Of a stretch of 64,000 bases of DNA, positions 1-8,496 are shown one piece after another. Position 1 is the stretch's first letter. Each line of letters begins with the position of its first letter. This DNA is from an uncultured Psychrobacter sp. GTDB lineage: Bacteria > Pseudomonadota > Gammaproteobacteria > Pseudomonadales > Moraxellaceae. Both the position numbers and the translations under genes were made by a program. The stretch is from positions 29,819 through 93,818 of the forward strand of contig NZ_CANMAH010000012.1 in NCBI RefSeq assembly GCF_947495825.1. The letters are read 5' to 3'. The notes under the pieces are model-generated. The model was not told the origin of the DNA. It saw nothing but the letters and a program-made list of their open reading frames with translations, and ran no database searches.

Positions 1-210
1 AACGAGCCACTGGTAGAGTTAATTACGATAGCAAACATACGACTCACCAAATTATATCTAAGTTTACTGAACATAATAGTGGAGATTATTCGGTGAGTTA
101 CACCTTACCTTCATTCTCTACGAGAATTTGACAAGCTTAACGCACCCTACCGTCCAAACTCGAGTTAAGGTTTTAATTATCATAGTGAACTTAGCCATAG
201 TAAGGTTTTT

Positions 211-354
211 TAGCCCTGATTGTAGCGGTAGCTTGGTGGACTGTGGCGCTTACAGCACCTTGCACAGGAATGATCGCTCGGACGTTGGAACGCTACTGTG
301 CCTAGGTGCTGTGCGCCGCAGACTGCCAACTACAAGCGAAAAGCAGGATTAGCT
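211..354. repeat. Long imperfect inverted repeat (hairpin) in a gene-free region
   Basis: Positions 1-422 hold no gene I can support. Within them a long stem is visible in three nested blocks: 252-267 pairs with 296-312 (left arm ACAGCACCTTGCACAG, one or two mismatches), 241-249 pairs with 313-321 (CTGTGGCGC against GCGCCGCAG), and 220-225 pairs with 330-335. The loop is 28 nt. Outer bases (TAGC and CCTG near 211-218) also have counterparts at 341-353 with gaps. It is more GC-rich than its surroundings. It could be a structured RNA, a MITE-like remnant or a large terminator region. No function can be assigned from sequence alone. Confidence 0.55.
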
Positions 355-422
355 CCAAAACATTAAGCCCTTAAAACCCCAAGTATCAAACCCTCTCAAT
401 TCACATCTCAGTTATTTTAATC

Positions 423-1370
423 CTAACTATTTTCAATAAAGTCATTGATTTGCCGAGTGATTATCTTCCATAGTTTGACTTGCGAGGCTCGGCTGCCTGC
501 ACCCATATGCGGGGTTAGAATGACGCGAGGATGACCTTCATTGGCAAGCTGGACAATCGGGTCATTTTCGCCAGCAGGTTCTTGTTCAAATACGTCAGTA
601 GCATAGCCGAGTATTTGCTCTTGTCTGACTGCGCTAGCTAGGGCCTCGCTATCGACAATCTTGCCACGGGCGACGTTGACCAGTAACGGTTTTTTGCTCA
701 TTTTGCTGAGGGTATCTTGGTTAATGAGATGTTTGGTTTCCTCGGTGAGCGGACAATGTATGGTGATGACATCGGAGTTGCTCAGAACGGTTTCAAAATC
801 GGTGTAGTCGTCATTACGAGGCTTGCGACCTTGGCGCTCTGCCCACAGGACATTCATGTCATAGGCTTTGGCAAGCTTGGTAATCCGCTTGCCAATGTCA
901 CCGATACCTATCATACCGATGGTTAAGCCCTCAAGATCAATGGCCTCAGCATCGATGATATCGGCTCGCCCCTTCTGCTTCCATTCGCCACTTTTCACTT
1001 TGTTGTGGTAATTGATACTGGCACGCATGGCGCTAAGTAGTAGCATCATGGTGTGCTCGGCGACGGTGGCGCTGGCAAAACCTGGTGCGTTAAGGAGCGT
1101 GACGCCATTGTCTTCGCAGGCTTGTTTGTCGATATGGTTGGAGCCGACAGAGAGGAGCTGGATGAGTTTAAGATTGGGTAGCGCCTCAATCACTTCACGC
1201 TCGATACGTAGGGAGCCATTCATCATGATGTCGGCATCTTGACAGCGCTCAATGATGGTTTGGTTGTCTTGTGGGGTTTCTTCAAAGGTGACGTAGTCGG
1301 TTATTTTTTCGGGGGTAGGTCGCGCAAGGTCGGCGACAAATCTTTTTTCATCGAGTAATACGGCTTTCAT
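423..1370 (-). CDS. D-2-hydroxyacid dehydrogenase family protein
   Basis: Predicted NAD(P)-dependent oxidoreductase acting on D-2-hydroxyacids, in the family of phosphoglycerate, glycerate and lactate dehydrogenases. The 315-residue protein has the Rossmann dinucleotide loop GIGDIG at 155-160. The family catalytic residues appear as Arg235 (VNVARG), Glu264 (FEQEP) and His288 (TPHMG). It lacks the C-terminal ACT regulatory domain of SerA-type enzymes, so a dedicated serine-biosynthesis role is unlikely. AGGAG precedes the ATG at good spacing. It stands alone, leftward, with the divergent avtA beyond a repeat element. Substrate is unknown. Confidence 0.88.
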   Translation of the reverse strand: MKAVLLDEKRFVADLARPTPEKITDYVTFEETPQDNQTIIERCQDADIMMNGSLRIEREVIEALPNLKLIQLLSVGSNHIDKQACEDNGVTLLNAPGFASATVAEHTMMLLLSAMRASINYHNKVKSGEWKQKGRADIIDAEAIDLEGLTIGMIGIGDIGKRITKLAKAYDMNVLWAERQGRKPRNDDYTDFETVLSNSDVITIHCPLTEETKHLINQDTLSKMSKKPLLVNVARGKIVDSEALASAVRQEQILGYATDVFEQEPAGENDPIVQLANEGHPRVILTPHMGAGSRASQVKLWKIITRQINDFIENS

Positions 1371-1491
1371 GAGGGACTCCTTTTTTTAATCGTAGTAATC
1401 CATTTAGTAGTGGTCCATTATTTAGCAAGTACTATATAAGGATTGCGGCTGATGGTGTGTTAGCGTTTGTTGGGTATCGGACAAGCTCTTG

Positions 1492-1637
1492 TATAGTCAG
1501 GTCAGTATAAAAAGAATACAGTTAGACTGGGATAAATTTTTTGCAGCCTCTATCTGCGCAGGCACAGCACGCAAGAAAAATTTATCCCAGTCTAGCGTGT
1601 TAATGCAGTGTATCTATTTTATTTAGTATCGACTATA
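1492..1637. repeat. Dispersed intergenic inverted-repeat element, copy 1
   Basis: An element of about 146 bp whose ends read TATAGTC and GACTATA. The inner arms AGACTGGGATAAATTTT (1524-1540) and its exact reverse complement (1577-1593) form a 17-bp perfect stem. They enclose a centre with GCAGCCTC and TCTGCGCAGGCACA. Related copies occur at 4350-4499 and 51404-51551. No open reading frame is inside. It resembles a non-autonomous MITE or a large REP-like repeat and lies in the 386-bp gap before avtA. Confidence 0.8.
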
Positions 1638-1688
1638 TAGTAAGCGCTGTATCAAGCCAGGTTGTTTACTCCCCTTACCTTCGACATT

Positions 1689-1697
1689 TGTTATACT
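1689..1697 (+). promoter_or_regulatory. Candidate extended -10 promoter of avtA
   Basis: TGTTATACT matches an extended -10 element (TGnTATAAT), 60 nt before the avtA start. No good -35 hexamer is at 17 nt, which is tolerated for extended -10 promoters. The same TTGTTATACT string precedes hemN near 15450. Confidence 0.4.
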
Positions 1698-1756
1698 AGC
1701 CTAAATTTATCGATTAAATCCTCCCTTACACTTCTTTAAAACAGCACGGTAACCTT

Positions 1757-3124
1757 ATGAAATTCTCCAAGTTTGGTCAGAAATTTACCCAGCCGACGGG
1801 CATCTCTCAGCTTATGGATGATCTAGGCGATGCGCTCAAAAGCGATCAGCCAGTCAATATGCTCGGCGGTGGTAATCCGGCGCGGATCGATGCGGTCAAT
1901 GAAGTGTTTTTGCAGACCTACCAAGCGCTTGGGCAAGATATCCTCAATGCCGAACGAGATGCCAGCATAAAAGAGAAGCATTCGGACAACACTGCGCTTA
2001 ATAGTATGAGTAACTACTCAAACCCTCAAGGTGATGCGGCGTTTATTGATGCGTTGGTCGAGTTCTTTAATCGTCATTATGATTGGAACTTGAGCGCGGA
2101 CAATATTGCACTGACCAATGGTTCCCAGAACGCTTTCTTTTATTTGTTCAATTTATTTGGCGGAGCCTTTAGTGATAATAAGCTTGATGAGCACAACTCG
2201 GATGAACAAACGGTTGATAAGTCTATCCTGCTACCACTCGCCCCTGAATATATTGGCTATAGTGATGTACACGTCGATGGTCAGCACTTTATGTCGGTGT
2301 TGCCGCATATTGACGAAGTCAGCCATGATGGCGAAGAAGGCTTCTTTAAATATCGTGTGGATTTTGAGGCGTTAGAGAACTTACCAGCGCTCAAAGAAGG
2401 TCGTATTGGGGCGATTTGCTGCTCACGTCCGACCAACCCAACGGGCAACGTCTTGACTGATGAAGAAATGGAGCACTTAGCCGAGATTGCCAAACGCTAT
2501 GATGTACCGCTAATCATCGATAACGCTTATGGTATGCCCTTCCCTAATATCATTTATTCTGACGTGCAGCTAAGCTGGGATGACAATACCATTCTTTGCT
2601 TTAGTCTCTCCAAGATTGGCCTGCCGGGGGTGCGTACAGGTGTCATCGTGGCAGCTCCTGAAGTGATCGCAGCGGTCAGTGCCATGAATGCAGTGGTTAA
2701 CCTAGCCCCTACCCGCTTTGGTGCTGCTATTGCCAAGCCATTGGTAGAAAATGACCGTATCAAGCAGCTATCTGATAACGACATCAAGCCGTTTTATCAG
2801 CAGCAAGCAAAACTGGCTGTAAGACTTTTAAAAGAAGCGCTGGGTGATTATCCATTGATGATTCATAAGCCTGAAGGCGCAATATTCTTTTGGCTGTGGT
2901 TTAAAGACTTGCCGATTACCACCCTTGAGCTGTACGAGCGTCTTAAAGACAAAGGCACGCTCATTGTACCAAGTCAGTTCTTCTTCCCCGGTGTCGATGT
3001 CAGCGACTATCAGCACGCGCATGAATGTATTCGTATGAGTATCGCCGCGGATGAGCAGACGCTCACTGATGGTATTGCAGTGATTGGTGAAGTGGTGCGT
3101 GAGCTGTATGATAAGGCTAAATAA
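1757..3124 (+). CDS. avtA: Valine--pyruvate aminotransferase
   Basis: PLP-dependent transaminase that interconverts valine and 2-oxoisovalerate using the alanine/pyruvate pair (alanine-valine transaminase, cytosolic). At 455 residues it is a little longer than the E. coli enzyme, partly through an Asp/Glu-rich insert near 138-155. The start (KFGQKFTQPTGISQLMDDLG) and the NMLGGGNPA segment are AvtA-like. The PLP-binding lysine is Lys286 in SLSKIGLPGVRTG, with SRPTNPTGN upstream as the fold-type I cofactor-contacting loop. It is monocistronic and followed by a strong terminator shared with the convergent hchA. Confidence 0.92.
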   Translation: MKFSKFGQKFTQPTGISQLMDDLGDALKSDQPVNMLGGGNPARIDAVNEVFLQTYQALGQDILNAERDASIKEKHSDNTALNSMSNYSNPQGDAAFIDALVEFFNRHYDWNLSADNIALTNGSQNAFFYLFNLFGGAFSDNKLDEHNSDEQTVDKSILLPLAPEYIGYSDVHVDGQHFMSVLPHIDEVSHDGEEGFFKYRVDFEALENLPALKEGRIGAICCSRPTNPTGNVLTDEEMEHLAEIAKRYDVPLIIDNAYGMPFPNIIYSDVQLSWDDNTILCFSLSKIGLPGVRTGVIVAAPEVIAAVSAMNAVVNLAPTRFGAAIAKPLVENDRIKQLSDNDIKPFYQQQAKLAVRLLKEALGDYPLMIHKPEGAIFFWLWFKDLPITTLELYERLKDKGTLIVPSQFFFPGVDVSDYQHAHECIRMSIAADEQTLTDGIAVIGEVVRELYDKAK

Positions 3125-3149
3125 AAAGCCCTAGCCTTAAACGTAAAAA

Positions 3150-3178
3150 ACGGACTAGCTAATAGTCCGTCTTTTTTT
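3150..3178. terminator. Bidirectional terminator between avtA and hchA
   Basis: The stem ACGGACTA / TAGTCCGT with a 5-nt loop is followed by CTTTTTTT on the plus strand and preceded by an A tract, so it can serve both convergent genes. Confidence 0.85.
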
Positions 3179-3200
3179 GCTATGTATATTTACAAACTCT

Positions 3201-4127
3201 TTAGCTAAGCTCTTTTAACAACGCTTTAGCACTCATCTTCCCAAAGTCATTAGCCGCTAGCGGGCCATCACCTGAAATGAGCTTCCTATCTTGATGTGTC
3301 TGTCCTGAGGCGAGTTTATTATCAATAGTGACGCCTAATTCCTCTAGTTTCTCCCCAAAGTACCACGGCATCGTACCGGGCAGATAACCTAACTTTGGCA
3401 TTTGCTTGTCCATTCCCGTTGGGAACGCCACTATCTTATAGCCACTAAAAATAAAGTCGCGCTCAGAGTTGCTGACTTCATCGGAGCCATCAGGACTTTG
3501 CAAATTAGCAGCCAGTAAAGCTGCAGGTCCATGGCAAATCGCTAAGGTAAATAAATCCTTATCATAGCCCCAACGAAGCAGTTCACCAAGATTTTTGTCT
3601 TCAGGTAAGCCTAGCATTGCACCATGACCACCCGGAATAAAGATCGCTGCATAGTCTTTGCTATCTGCCATGTCGTTTTCGACAAAGTCGGCAATACTTT
3701 TTGGATTTTGCAGCTTTGACTCATACTCAGCGTAGATTTGGTTGACGTCATCATCTTCTTCTGGCATCGCCCACTGTTCGACTTTGACAGACTCTCCTGT
3801 TGGCGTAAAAACGTCCACATCAAAACCTGCTTTTTTAAAATGCAACAAAGGTACCATCATCTCAACGGGGTGGTTACCAGTATCGAACTTATTGCCGTTT
3901 TCCATAGTCATGTATTGCTCTTCAGTGCAGACCATGAGAATTTTTTTATTGCCTGTGTACGGTGTATCGTATTCAGTATTGTCGTAGTTGGTTTTGTTCG
4001 GTGCTGCTAGTTTTAGCGATGATGTCGAGGGTATATAAATTCCTGCTTCGGTCTCTTGTGGCTCTAATCCTAACGTGTCTTTGGCTTTGTCTAATATTTC
4101 TTGGATATTCAAGTCTTTAATATTCAT
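3201..4127 (-). CDS. hchA: Hsp31-type chaperone/deglycase, DJ-1/PfpI family
   Basis: Member of the DJ-1/PfpI superfamily closest to E. coli HchA (Hsp31), a stress-inducible holding chaperone with glyoxalase/deglycase activity. The 308-residue length and the HchA-type N-terminal extension fit. The nucleophile is Cys198 in AICHGPAALL, followed by His199, and the acidic residue of GNHPVEMM (Glu89) matches the Hsp31 active site. GHGAMLGLPED forms the second conserved strand-turn. AGGAAAA precedes the ATG. It is a single gene convergent with avtA. Confidence 0.9.
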   Translation of the reverse strand: MNIKDLNIQEILDKAKDTLGLEPQETEAGIYIPSTSSLKLAAPNKTNYDNTEYDTPYTGNKKILMVCTEEQYMTMENGNKFDTGNHPVEMMVPLLHFKKAGFDVDVFTPTGESVKVEQWAMPEEDDDVNQIYAEYESKLQNPKSIADFVENDMADSKDYAAIFIPGGHGAMLGLPEDKNLGELLRWGYDKDLFTLAICHGPAALLAANLQSPDGSDEVSNSERDFIFSGYKIVAFPTGMDKQMPKLGYLPGTMPWYFGEKLEELGVTIDNKLASGQTHQDRKLISGDGPLAANDFGKMSAKALLKELS

Positions 4128-4349
4128 AGCTTTTCCTATTTTATTATTGGTTATACTGTACGGATAACGAATTGATTAATAGTCAAAATCTACAAATCAA
4201 AGAGACAAGTAAATAACGTTACCCTTTAATTTTAAGGTAACAAACTGAAGAAGCGTTAAACAGATAAGACTTTTTAACTTTCGTAAACTTTGTAAAGCGC
4301 GGGTTGCGAAAATGCTAAGCGGTTGAATGCTAATCGGCTAAATAGTGAG

Positions 4350-4499
4350 GGCTTTAGTTAATTTACTTTAAAACCGATACAGTGCAGCTGGTATGAATTT
4401 TGCGAAGCCTCTGTCAGCGTAGACACAGCAAGCAAGGAAAATTTATACCAGTTGCACGTTAGTATGAGCGTATCGATTTTATTTCGAACTGACTATAGT
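4350..4499. repeat. Dispersed intergenic inverted-repeat element, copy 2
   Basis: Second copy of the element at 1492-1637. The arms CAGCTGGTATGAATTTT (from 4385) and AAATTTATACCAGTTG (to about 4454) pair with few mismatches. The centre reads GCGAAGCCTCTGTCAGCG, and the right end reads GACTATAG. The left end is more diverged than the right. It sits in the 388-bp gap between the hchA start and the small membrane protein; the rest of that gap shows nothing I recognise. Confidence 0.78.
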
Positions 4500-4515
4500 T
4501 AAGTATTAGCTATTT

Positions 4516-4893
4516 TTAACGGGTTTTCTTTAACAGTTTACTCGGTGAATTGGTAGCCTGAAAGATGGTCGTCCATTTACTAAGCGCAAACAGCACAAAA
4601 GGTAGCAAGCAGGTATTGACCAAATCATGCAGGCTTGCCTTTATGTCTATCATTCCTAATGCAAAAAACCCTCTTGGCCTAATAATATGGCGGTTGTCTA
4701 AATACTCACCTGCTATGGCAACACCGATCACGACAATAAGAGCGAGAAAGGCTCTGATATTCTGACTTTTAATGATAGGGCGCAATATAAACAAGCAAAG
4801 CAGATAGACGCCGACACCGATATAGATATGTAGGGCGTCTTTAGCGAGGCCTGTCATATCAACGATGTTTAGTTTAAAGGTCGTAAAGTCCAC
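4516..4893 (-). CDS. Small VanZ-like membrane protein
   Basis: A 125-residue protein with about three hydrophobic segments: near 20-40 (HIYIGVGVYLLCLFI), 47-63 (RAFLALIVVIGVAIAG) and 92-108 (DLVNTCLLPFVLFAL). The polar signature KDALH, then GEYLD, then DLVN resembles the VanZ family pattern of a Lys/His in the first helix and Asp/Asn before the last. The match is by eye and weak. A GTG start is preceded by GCGGAAAA; the next Met is 12 codons later. It ends in a basic tail. Function is unknown. Confidence 0.6.
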   Translation of the reverse strand: MDFTTFKLNIVDMTGLAKDALHIYIGVGVYLLCLFILRPIIKSQNIRAFLALIVVIGVAIAGEYLDNRHIIRPRGFFALGMIDIKASLHDLVNTCLLPFVLFALSKWTTIFQATNSPSKLLKKTR

Positions 4894-4934
4894 TGAGTTT
4901 TCCGCGCATAATAGCTAACAATAGCTGAGGCCAA

Positions 4935-4972
4935 TAATAAAAGGTGAGCTACGTTGACGTTAACTCACCTCT
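4935..4972 (-). terminator. Terminator after hisH
   Basis: On the minus strand the arms AGGTGAG and CTCACCT (4942-4948 and 4964-4970), extended inward by pairing around ACGT, are followed by TTTTATTATT. Confidence 0.65.
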
Positions 4973-4997
4973 CAAACTTATATACTGTTTTGTCCGA

Positions 4998-5633
4998 CTA
5001 CACATCCCACTCAACGAAGTTCTTTAGCAGTTGCAAGCCAGCAGTGTGACTCTTTTCCGGATGGAATTGGGTGGCGAACAGATTGTCTTGAATAATGCTG
5101 GCGCAAAACGGCTGACCATAGTCGCAAACGGCCGCCACTTGTGAGCTATCGGCAGGCGCGCAGTAGTAGCTGTGTACAAAGTAAAAGTGCGCGTTATCCT
5201 CGATGCCTTGCCACAATGGATGACGATTATTCATTTCGGTAATAGTATTCCATCCCATATGCGGCACTTTAATCGTCGCGCCTTGCTCATCCGTCCACGA
5301 TGGGTCAAAGGCTTCTACGTTGCCATTTAAGATGCTCAAACATTTGGTACCGCCATTCTCCGCGGACTGCTCAAACAATGCTTGCATACCCACACAGATG
5401 GCCATGACAGGCTTGTTAAAGATGGCGTCACGCACGACGTCATCGATACCAGCTTCACGCATACCAATCATACAGTCGCGCATGGCGCCGACACCAGGGA
5501 AAACAATCTTGTCGGCAGCAGCGACGACTTTTGGGTCATTGGTGATAGAGACGTCTGCACCTACCGCTGATAGTGCTTTGCCAGCTGAGTGCAAATTGCC
5601 CATGCCATAATCTAATAATGCTACTTTGGTCAT
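4998..5633 (-). CDS. hisH: Imidazole glycerol phosphate synthase, glutaminase subunit
   Basis: Class I glutamine amidotransferase that supplies ammonia to HisF for making imidazole glycerol phosphate and AICAR in histidine synthesis. From the ATG at 5633 the protein is 211 residues and begins [20 protein letters not shown], the usual HisH start. The triad is Cys80 (AICVGMQ), His191 and Glu193 (TQFHPEK). The open frame runs upstream to 5813, but that stretch overlaps hisB and has no HisH similarity, and a GAGAA lies just before 5633. It follows hisB by about 80 nt; hisA and hisF are not in the window. Confidence 0.94.
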   Translation of the reverse strand: MTKVALLDYGMGNLHSAGKALSAVGADVSITNDPKVVAAADKIVFPGVGAMRDCMIGMREAGIDDVVRDAIFNKPVMAICVGMQALFEQSAENGGTKCLSILNGNVEAFDPSWTDEQGATIKVPHMGWNTITEMNNRHPLWQGIEDNAHFYFVHSYYCAPADSSQVAAVCDYGQPFCASIIQDNLFATQFHPEKSHTAGLQLLKNFVEWDV

Positions 5634-5712
5634 TAATTGGTTCTCATTTTTGAATCGCTTTAATAGTACGCTCAGCTTGGCTGACACTCTATAGAAAAGC
5701 CTTAAGTGCGCT

Positions 5713-6339
5713 TTAGAACGCCTCTTTGGTCGACGGTAAGGTATTAAGCGCACGCTCATCATATTCACACGCCATACGCAGTGCACGCGCAAAGGCTTTA
5801 AAGGTAGATTCAATTTGGTGATGGCTGTTTTTGCCTTTGAGATTGTCTAAATGCACGGTCATCCACGAATGGTTAACGAAGCCGTAGAAAAACTCGCTAA
5901 ACAAATCGACATCGAACTTACCTACGTGTGAACGGGTAAAAGGAATGTCCATATGCAAACCCGGACGACCTGAGAGATCAACGACTGCGCGCGTTAAAGC
6001 TTCATCAAGTGGCGCATAAAAATGCCCATAACGACGGATGCCTTTTTTATCGCCTAGGGCTTTATTAAAGGCTTGTCCAAGGGTAATGCCAGTATCTTCA
6101 ACACTGTGGTGATCATCGATAAAGGTATCGCCCGTACATTTAATATCTAAGTCAAACAAACCGTGACGCTTGATTTGATCAATCATGTGATCCAAGAATG
6201 GCACACCAGTATCGACAACCCCTTGACCGGTTCCATCAAGATTGACTGTGCAAGTGATTTGCGTCTCAGCAGTATTGCGCTCAACGGTGGCCGTGCGTGC
6301 TGGGCGGCCGTGTAGATTTAAGTTTGAATCAGTTGTCAT
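5713..6339 (-). CDS. hisB: Imidazoleglycerol-phosphate dehydratase
   Basis: Monofunctional IGPD that dehydrates imidazole glycerol phosphate to imidazole acetol phosphate, a manganese enzyme of histidine synthesis. The 208-residue size matches the stand-alone form and lacks the phosphatase half of E. coli HisB. Metal-binding histidines are visible in [19 protein letters not shown] and [16 protein letters not shown]. The N-terminus carries [14 protein letters not shown], typical of the family. GAGAG precedes the start. It is the first gene of a hisB-hisH pair. Confidence 0.95.
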   Translation of the reverse strand: MTTDSNLNLHGRPARTATVERNTAETQITCTVNLDGTGQGVVDTGVPFLDHMIDQIKRHGLFDLDIKCTGDTFIDDHHSVEDTGITLGQAFNKALGDKKGIRRYGHFYAPLDEALTRAVVDLSGRPGLHMDIPFTRSHVGKFDVDLFSEFFYGFVNHSWMTVHLDNLKGKNSHHQIESTFKAFARALRMACEYDERALNTLPSTKEAF

Positions 6340-6633
6340 GGCTACTCTCTATCAATGAAAAGCAAACAATAAAAACAGGCCTAAAAAAGCCCGACGGGGT
6401 CCAAATGTGAGAACGATAAAACACAAATAGTCAAAAAAGCTAGTTATCATTAATAACGTTAAAAAATAATAACCTTATCATAGCAAACCCTACCATTTAC
6501 CGCCATGACCACGCGTTAAACCACGTACAAAATCATCCTATTCTGCTAAAATACTGTATCAAGTTTTATCAATCATGATTACCCACGCCCCATCAAGCAA
6601 TGCTATATCAAATAATAGCAATAGGAATTTGTC

Positions 6634-7056
6634 ATGCCTTTAGAAGCCATCGCTATCAATAGTTTGGACGCGCCCCTTATCAAAAAGCCTGCCCGCGACA
6701 ATGAGCTGTCTGAGCGCTTGCATGCCTTATACGATAGCGATGATACGCAGCCTAGTGGCGTAGAAGTATTAAATATCGTTGCGCAAGGTTTTAAACGTGG
6801 GCAATATTTATACGTCGGTATGTTTAATGATAAACCCATCGCCGCTGTTGCCTGCTTCGATGACGGGCAAACCAATGCCAAGCGCTTGCAGTATTTGACC
6901 GTACACCCGCAAAATAAAGGCCGCGCCATTGATGCCAAGTTTATTAAATTGGTCTATGATGCTGAGGTTAAAAAAGGTGTTCGTGAGTTTGTCCCTGTTG
7001 ATACAGACATTCATCGTATTATGAGCGAGTATGAGCTACTGCGTGTTAAAGAGTGA
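6634..7056 (+). CDS. GNAT-fold PanZ/PanM-like acetyl-CoA sensor
   Basis: A 140-residue protein resembling PanZ (PanM), which in enterobacteria binds acetyl-CoA and promotes maturation and feedback control of aspartate decarboxylase PanD. Visible are a GNAT-like beta strand (YLYVGMFNDKPIAAVACF) and a strand-turn-helix reading LQYLTVHPQNKGRAIDAKFI, where QNKGRA stands in for the acyl-CoA-binding loop. An AGGA precedes the ATG. panD is not nearby, so the PanZ assignment rests on similarity by eye; an ordinary N-acetyltransferase is the alternative. Confidence 0.65.
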   Translation: MPLEAIAINSLDAPLIKKPARDNELSERLHALYDSDDTQPSGVEVLNIVAQGFKRGQYLYVGMFNDKPIAAVACFDDGQTNAKRLQYLTVHPQNKGRAIDAKFIKLVYDAEVKKGVREFVPVDTDIHRIMSEYELLRVKE

Positions 7057-7135
7057 GCAAAAGTAACATTGTCTTTATTTTGACTGCTTATACCCACCCA
7101 TTTTTAAGCTTTTCTCATAATTATGCAAAAATAGC

Positions 7136-7164
7136 TTGACAGCAACGCGTATATTTAGTTTAAT
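7136..7164 (+). promoter_or_regulatory. Sigma-70 promoter of tRNA-Phe
   Basis: TTGACA (7136-7141) is a perfect -35 hexamer. TTTAAT (7159-7164) follows after exactly 17 nt as the -10. Transcription should start near 7171, about 10 nt before the mature tRNA. Confidence 0.8.
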
Positions 7165-7181
7165 AGCGACCTCAACGAGAC

Positions 7182-7257
7182 GGCTCGATAGCTCAGTAGG
7201 TAGAGCAACGGATTGAAAATCCGTGTGTCGGCAGTTCGATCCTGCCTCGAGCCACCA
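7182..7257 (+). tRNA. tRNA-Phe (GAA)
   Basis: A complete 76-nt cloverleaf. The acceptor stem GGCTCGA pairs with TCGAGCC, the D arm GCTC with GAGC, the anticodon stem ACGGA with TCCGT and the T stem GGCAG with CTGCC. The anticodon loop TTGAAAA carries GAA at 7215-7217. The T loop is TTCGATC, and the 3' CCA is encoded. A consensus promoter precedes it and a terminator follows, so it is a single-gene unit. Confidence 0.98.
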
Positions 7258-7274
7258 TTCGTTTGACGAATTCT

Positions 7275-7310
7275 AAAAAGCCCCGAACAGCAATGTTTGG
7301 GGCTTTTTTT
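7275..7310. terminator. Terminator after tRNA-Phe
   Basis: The stem AGCCCCGAAC / GTTTGGGGCT, with a short loop, is followed by TTTTTTT. An A tract on the other side lets it also serve the convergent small secreted protein gene. Confidence 0.88.
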
Positions 7311-7331
7311 ATGTTTAATTTTTGGTTCGAT

Positions 7332-7706
7332 CTATTCTTGATACAACCGGCCGCGTAAGAGCAGCTGACAGCGCTCACGCGAGTCTAGGTCATAAATCGT
7401 GGCACGGTAATCAATACCGTGACGCCCTTCAAAAAATATCACCCGATCGCTCACTGCTAAAAAACAAGACGTACGGGCATCATAGATAAAACCATCAATC
7501 ACGAATGCCAAATCACGATCTATCTCGCTCACGGTATAACTCTCGCCTTGCGGTATCAAACGCTCAAACCACGCGCTATGAGCGGCATTAGTGCTTAGCA
7601 CACTTACAAGCATCAGCGCTGATAGTATGAATGCGCGCTTTAATGACATCGTAAAAGTCGAGCTAGCTAGACTGCTTTTATTTACGATATTTTTACTAAC
7701 TGTCAT
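7332..7706 (-). CDS. Small secreted protein of unknown function
   Basis: I do not recognise this family. From the ATG at 7706, which has CAGGTAG a few bases upstream, the product is 124 residues. A hydrophobic signal segment (AFILSALMLVSVLSTNAAHSA) follows a long polar N-terminus. An internal ATG at 7649 would give a conventional signal peptide. The mature part of about 80 residues is rich in charged and aromatic residues and has two cysteines (TSCFLAV and ERCQLLL) that could form a disulphide in the periplasm. The frame runs further upstream to 7733 without support. Confidence 0.6.
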   Translation of the reverse strand: MTVSKNIVNKSSLASSTFTMSLKRAFILSALMLVSVLSTNAAHSAWFERLIPQGESYTVSEIDRDLAFVIDGFIYDARTSCFLAVSDRVIFFEGRHGIDYRATIYDLDSRERCQLLLRGRLYQE

Positions 7707-7900
7707 GACATCTACCTGCTGAGGCCTGCCCAATGATTGTTTCTACTAACGACGCTTCTCATGCTAAACGCTTACTGTCACGGTTACATAACATTTTTGT
7801 GCTGTTTTTTAGACAGGGGTGCTCAGTATACTCGATAGTCTTGATAATGATAAATTTGATAGCTAAATACTAAAAAGATGACTACGAATAGGAAAAAACG

Positions 7901-8401
7901 ATGAGAGAGTTTGATTATGATTTGGATTATAAAAACTTAGATTTGCGCGCACAGCCTGAGCTGTATCGCGTCGGTCGCGGTGAACAAGGCGTATTACTGG
8001 TAGAGCCTTATAAGTCCGAAATCCTACCGCACTGGCGCTTTGCCACGCCTGATATTGCGACAGAAAGCAGCGAGACTATTTATCAGATGTTTTTAGATTA
8101 TCTGGCGGATGATGACTTTGTCGGTGCAGATATGGCGCGCAAATTTATTCAGATGGGCTATACCCGCGCCCGCCGCTATGCCAATCATAAAGGCGGCAAA
8201 AAGTATAAAGGGGCGGTACCTGATGATAAAAAAGGTCAAAGCGGGGCCCATGGTCGAGAAGAGCTACCACGGCAAGAGGAAGATCCAATTAAAGCAGAAT
8301 CTGCCCGTATTTTTAAACAAAAATGGGATGAATGCCGCAAAAATGAAACCTATCTAAAGATGAAAAAGGAACACCACGCGCGCTATAAAGAGGTTGAATA
8401 A
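7901..8401 (+). CDS. DUF4385 domain protein
   Basis: A 166-residue soluble protein matching the DUF4385 family. The start FDYDLDYKNLDLRAQPELYRVGRGEQGVL, then LPHWRFATP, and ARKFIQMGYTRARRYANHKGG are the features I recognise. The C-terminal third is very basic and charged, with KQKWDECRKNETY. No signal peptide or membrane segment is visible. AGGAAAA precedes the ATG. The biochemical role of the family is not known to me. It stands alone, 95 nt before gph. Confidence 0.8.
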   Translation: MREFDYDLDYKNLDLRAQPELYRVGRGEQGVLLVEPYKSEILPHWRFATPDIATESSETIYQMFLDYLADDDFVGADMARKFIQMGYTRARRYANHKGGKKYKGAVPDDKKGQSGAHGREELPRQEEDPIKAESARIFKQKWDECRKNETYLKMKKEHHARYKEVE

Positions 8402-8496
8402 GTCAGCGTAATATATATTCTAATCTTAAATCTTTGCTATGCTTAGTGGCTAGGACCTAGATAAGGCGCATTCAAAGACATTTTATATACACACTG

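Noticed and set aside
128..352. Open frame of 74 codons on the plus strand
   Set aside because: It overlaps the large hairpin, has no recognisable domain and a cysteine/arginine-rich composition typical of chance frames.
5634..5813. Longer N-terminus of hisH
   Set aside because: It overlaps hisB and lacks similarity to HisH; the ATG at 5633 has a ribosome site and gives a standard-length protein.
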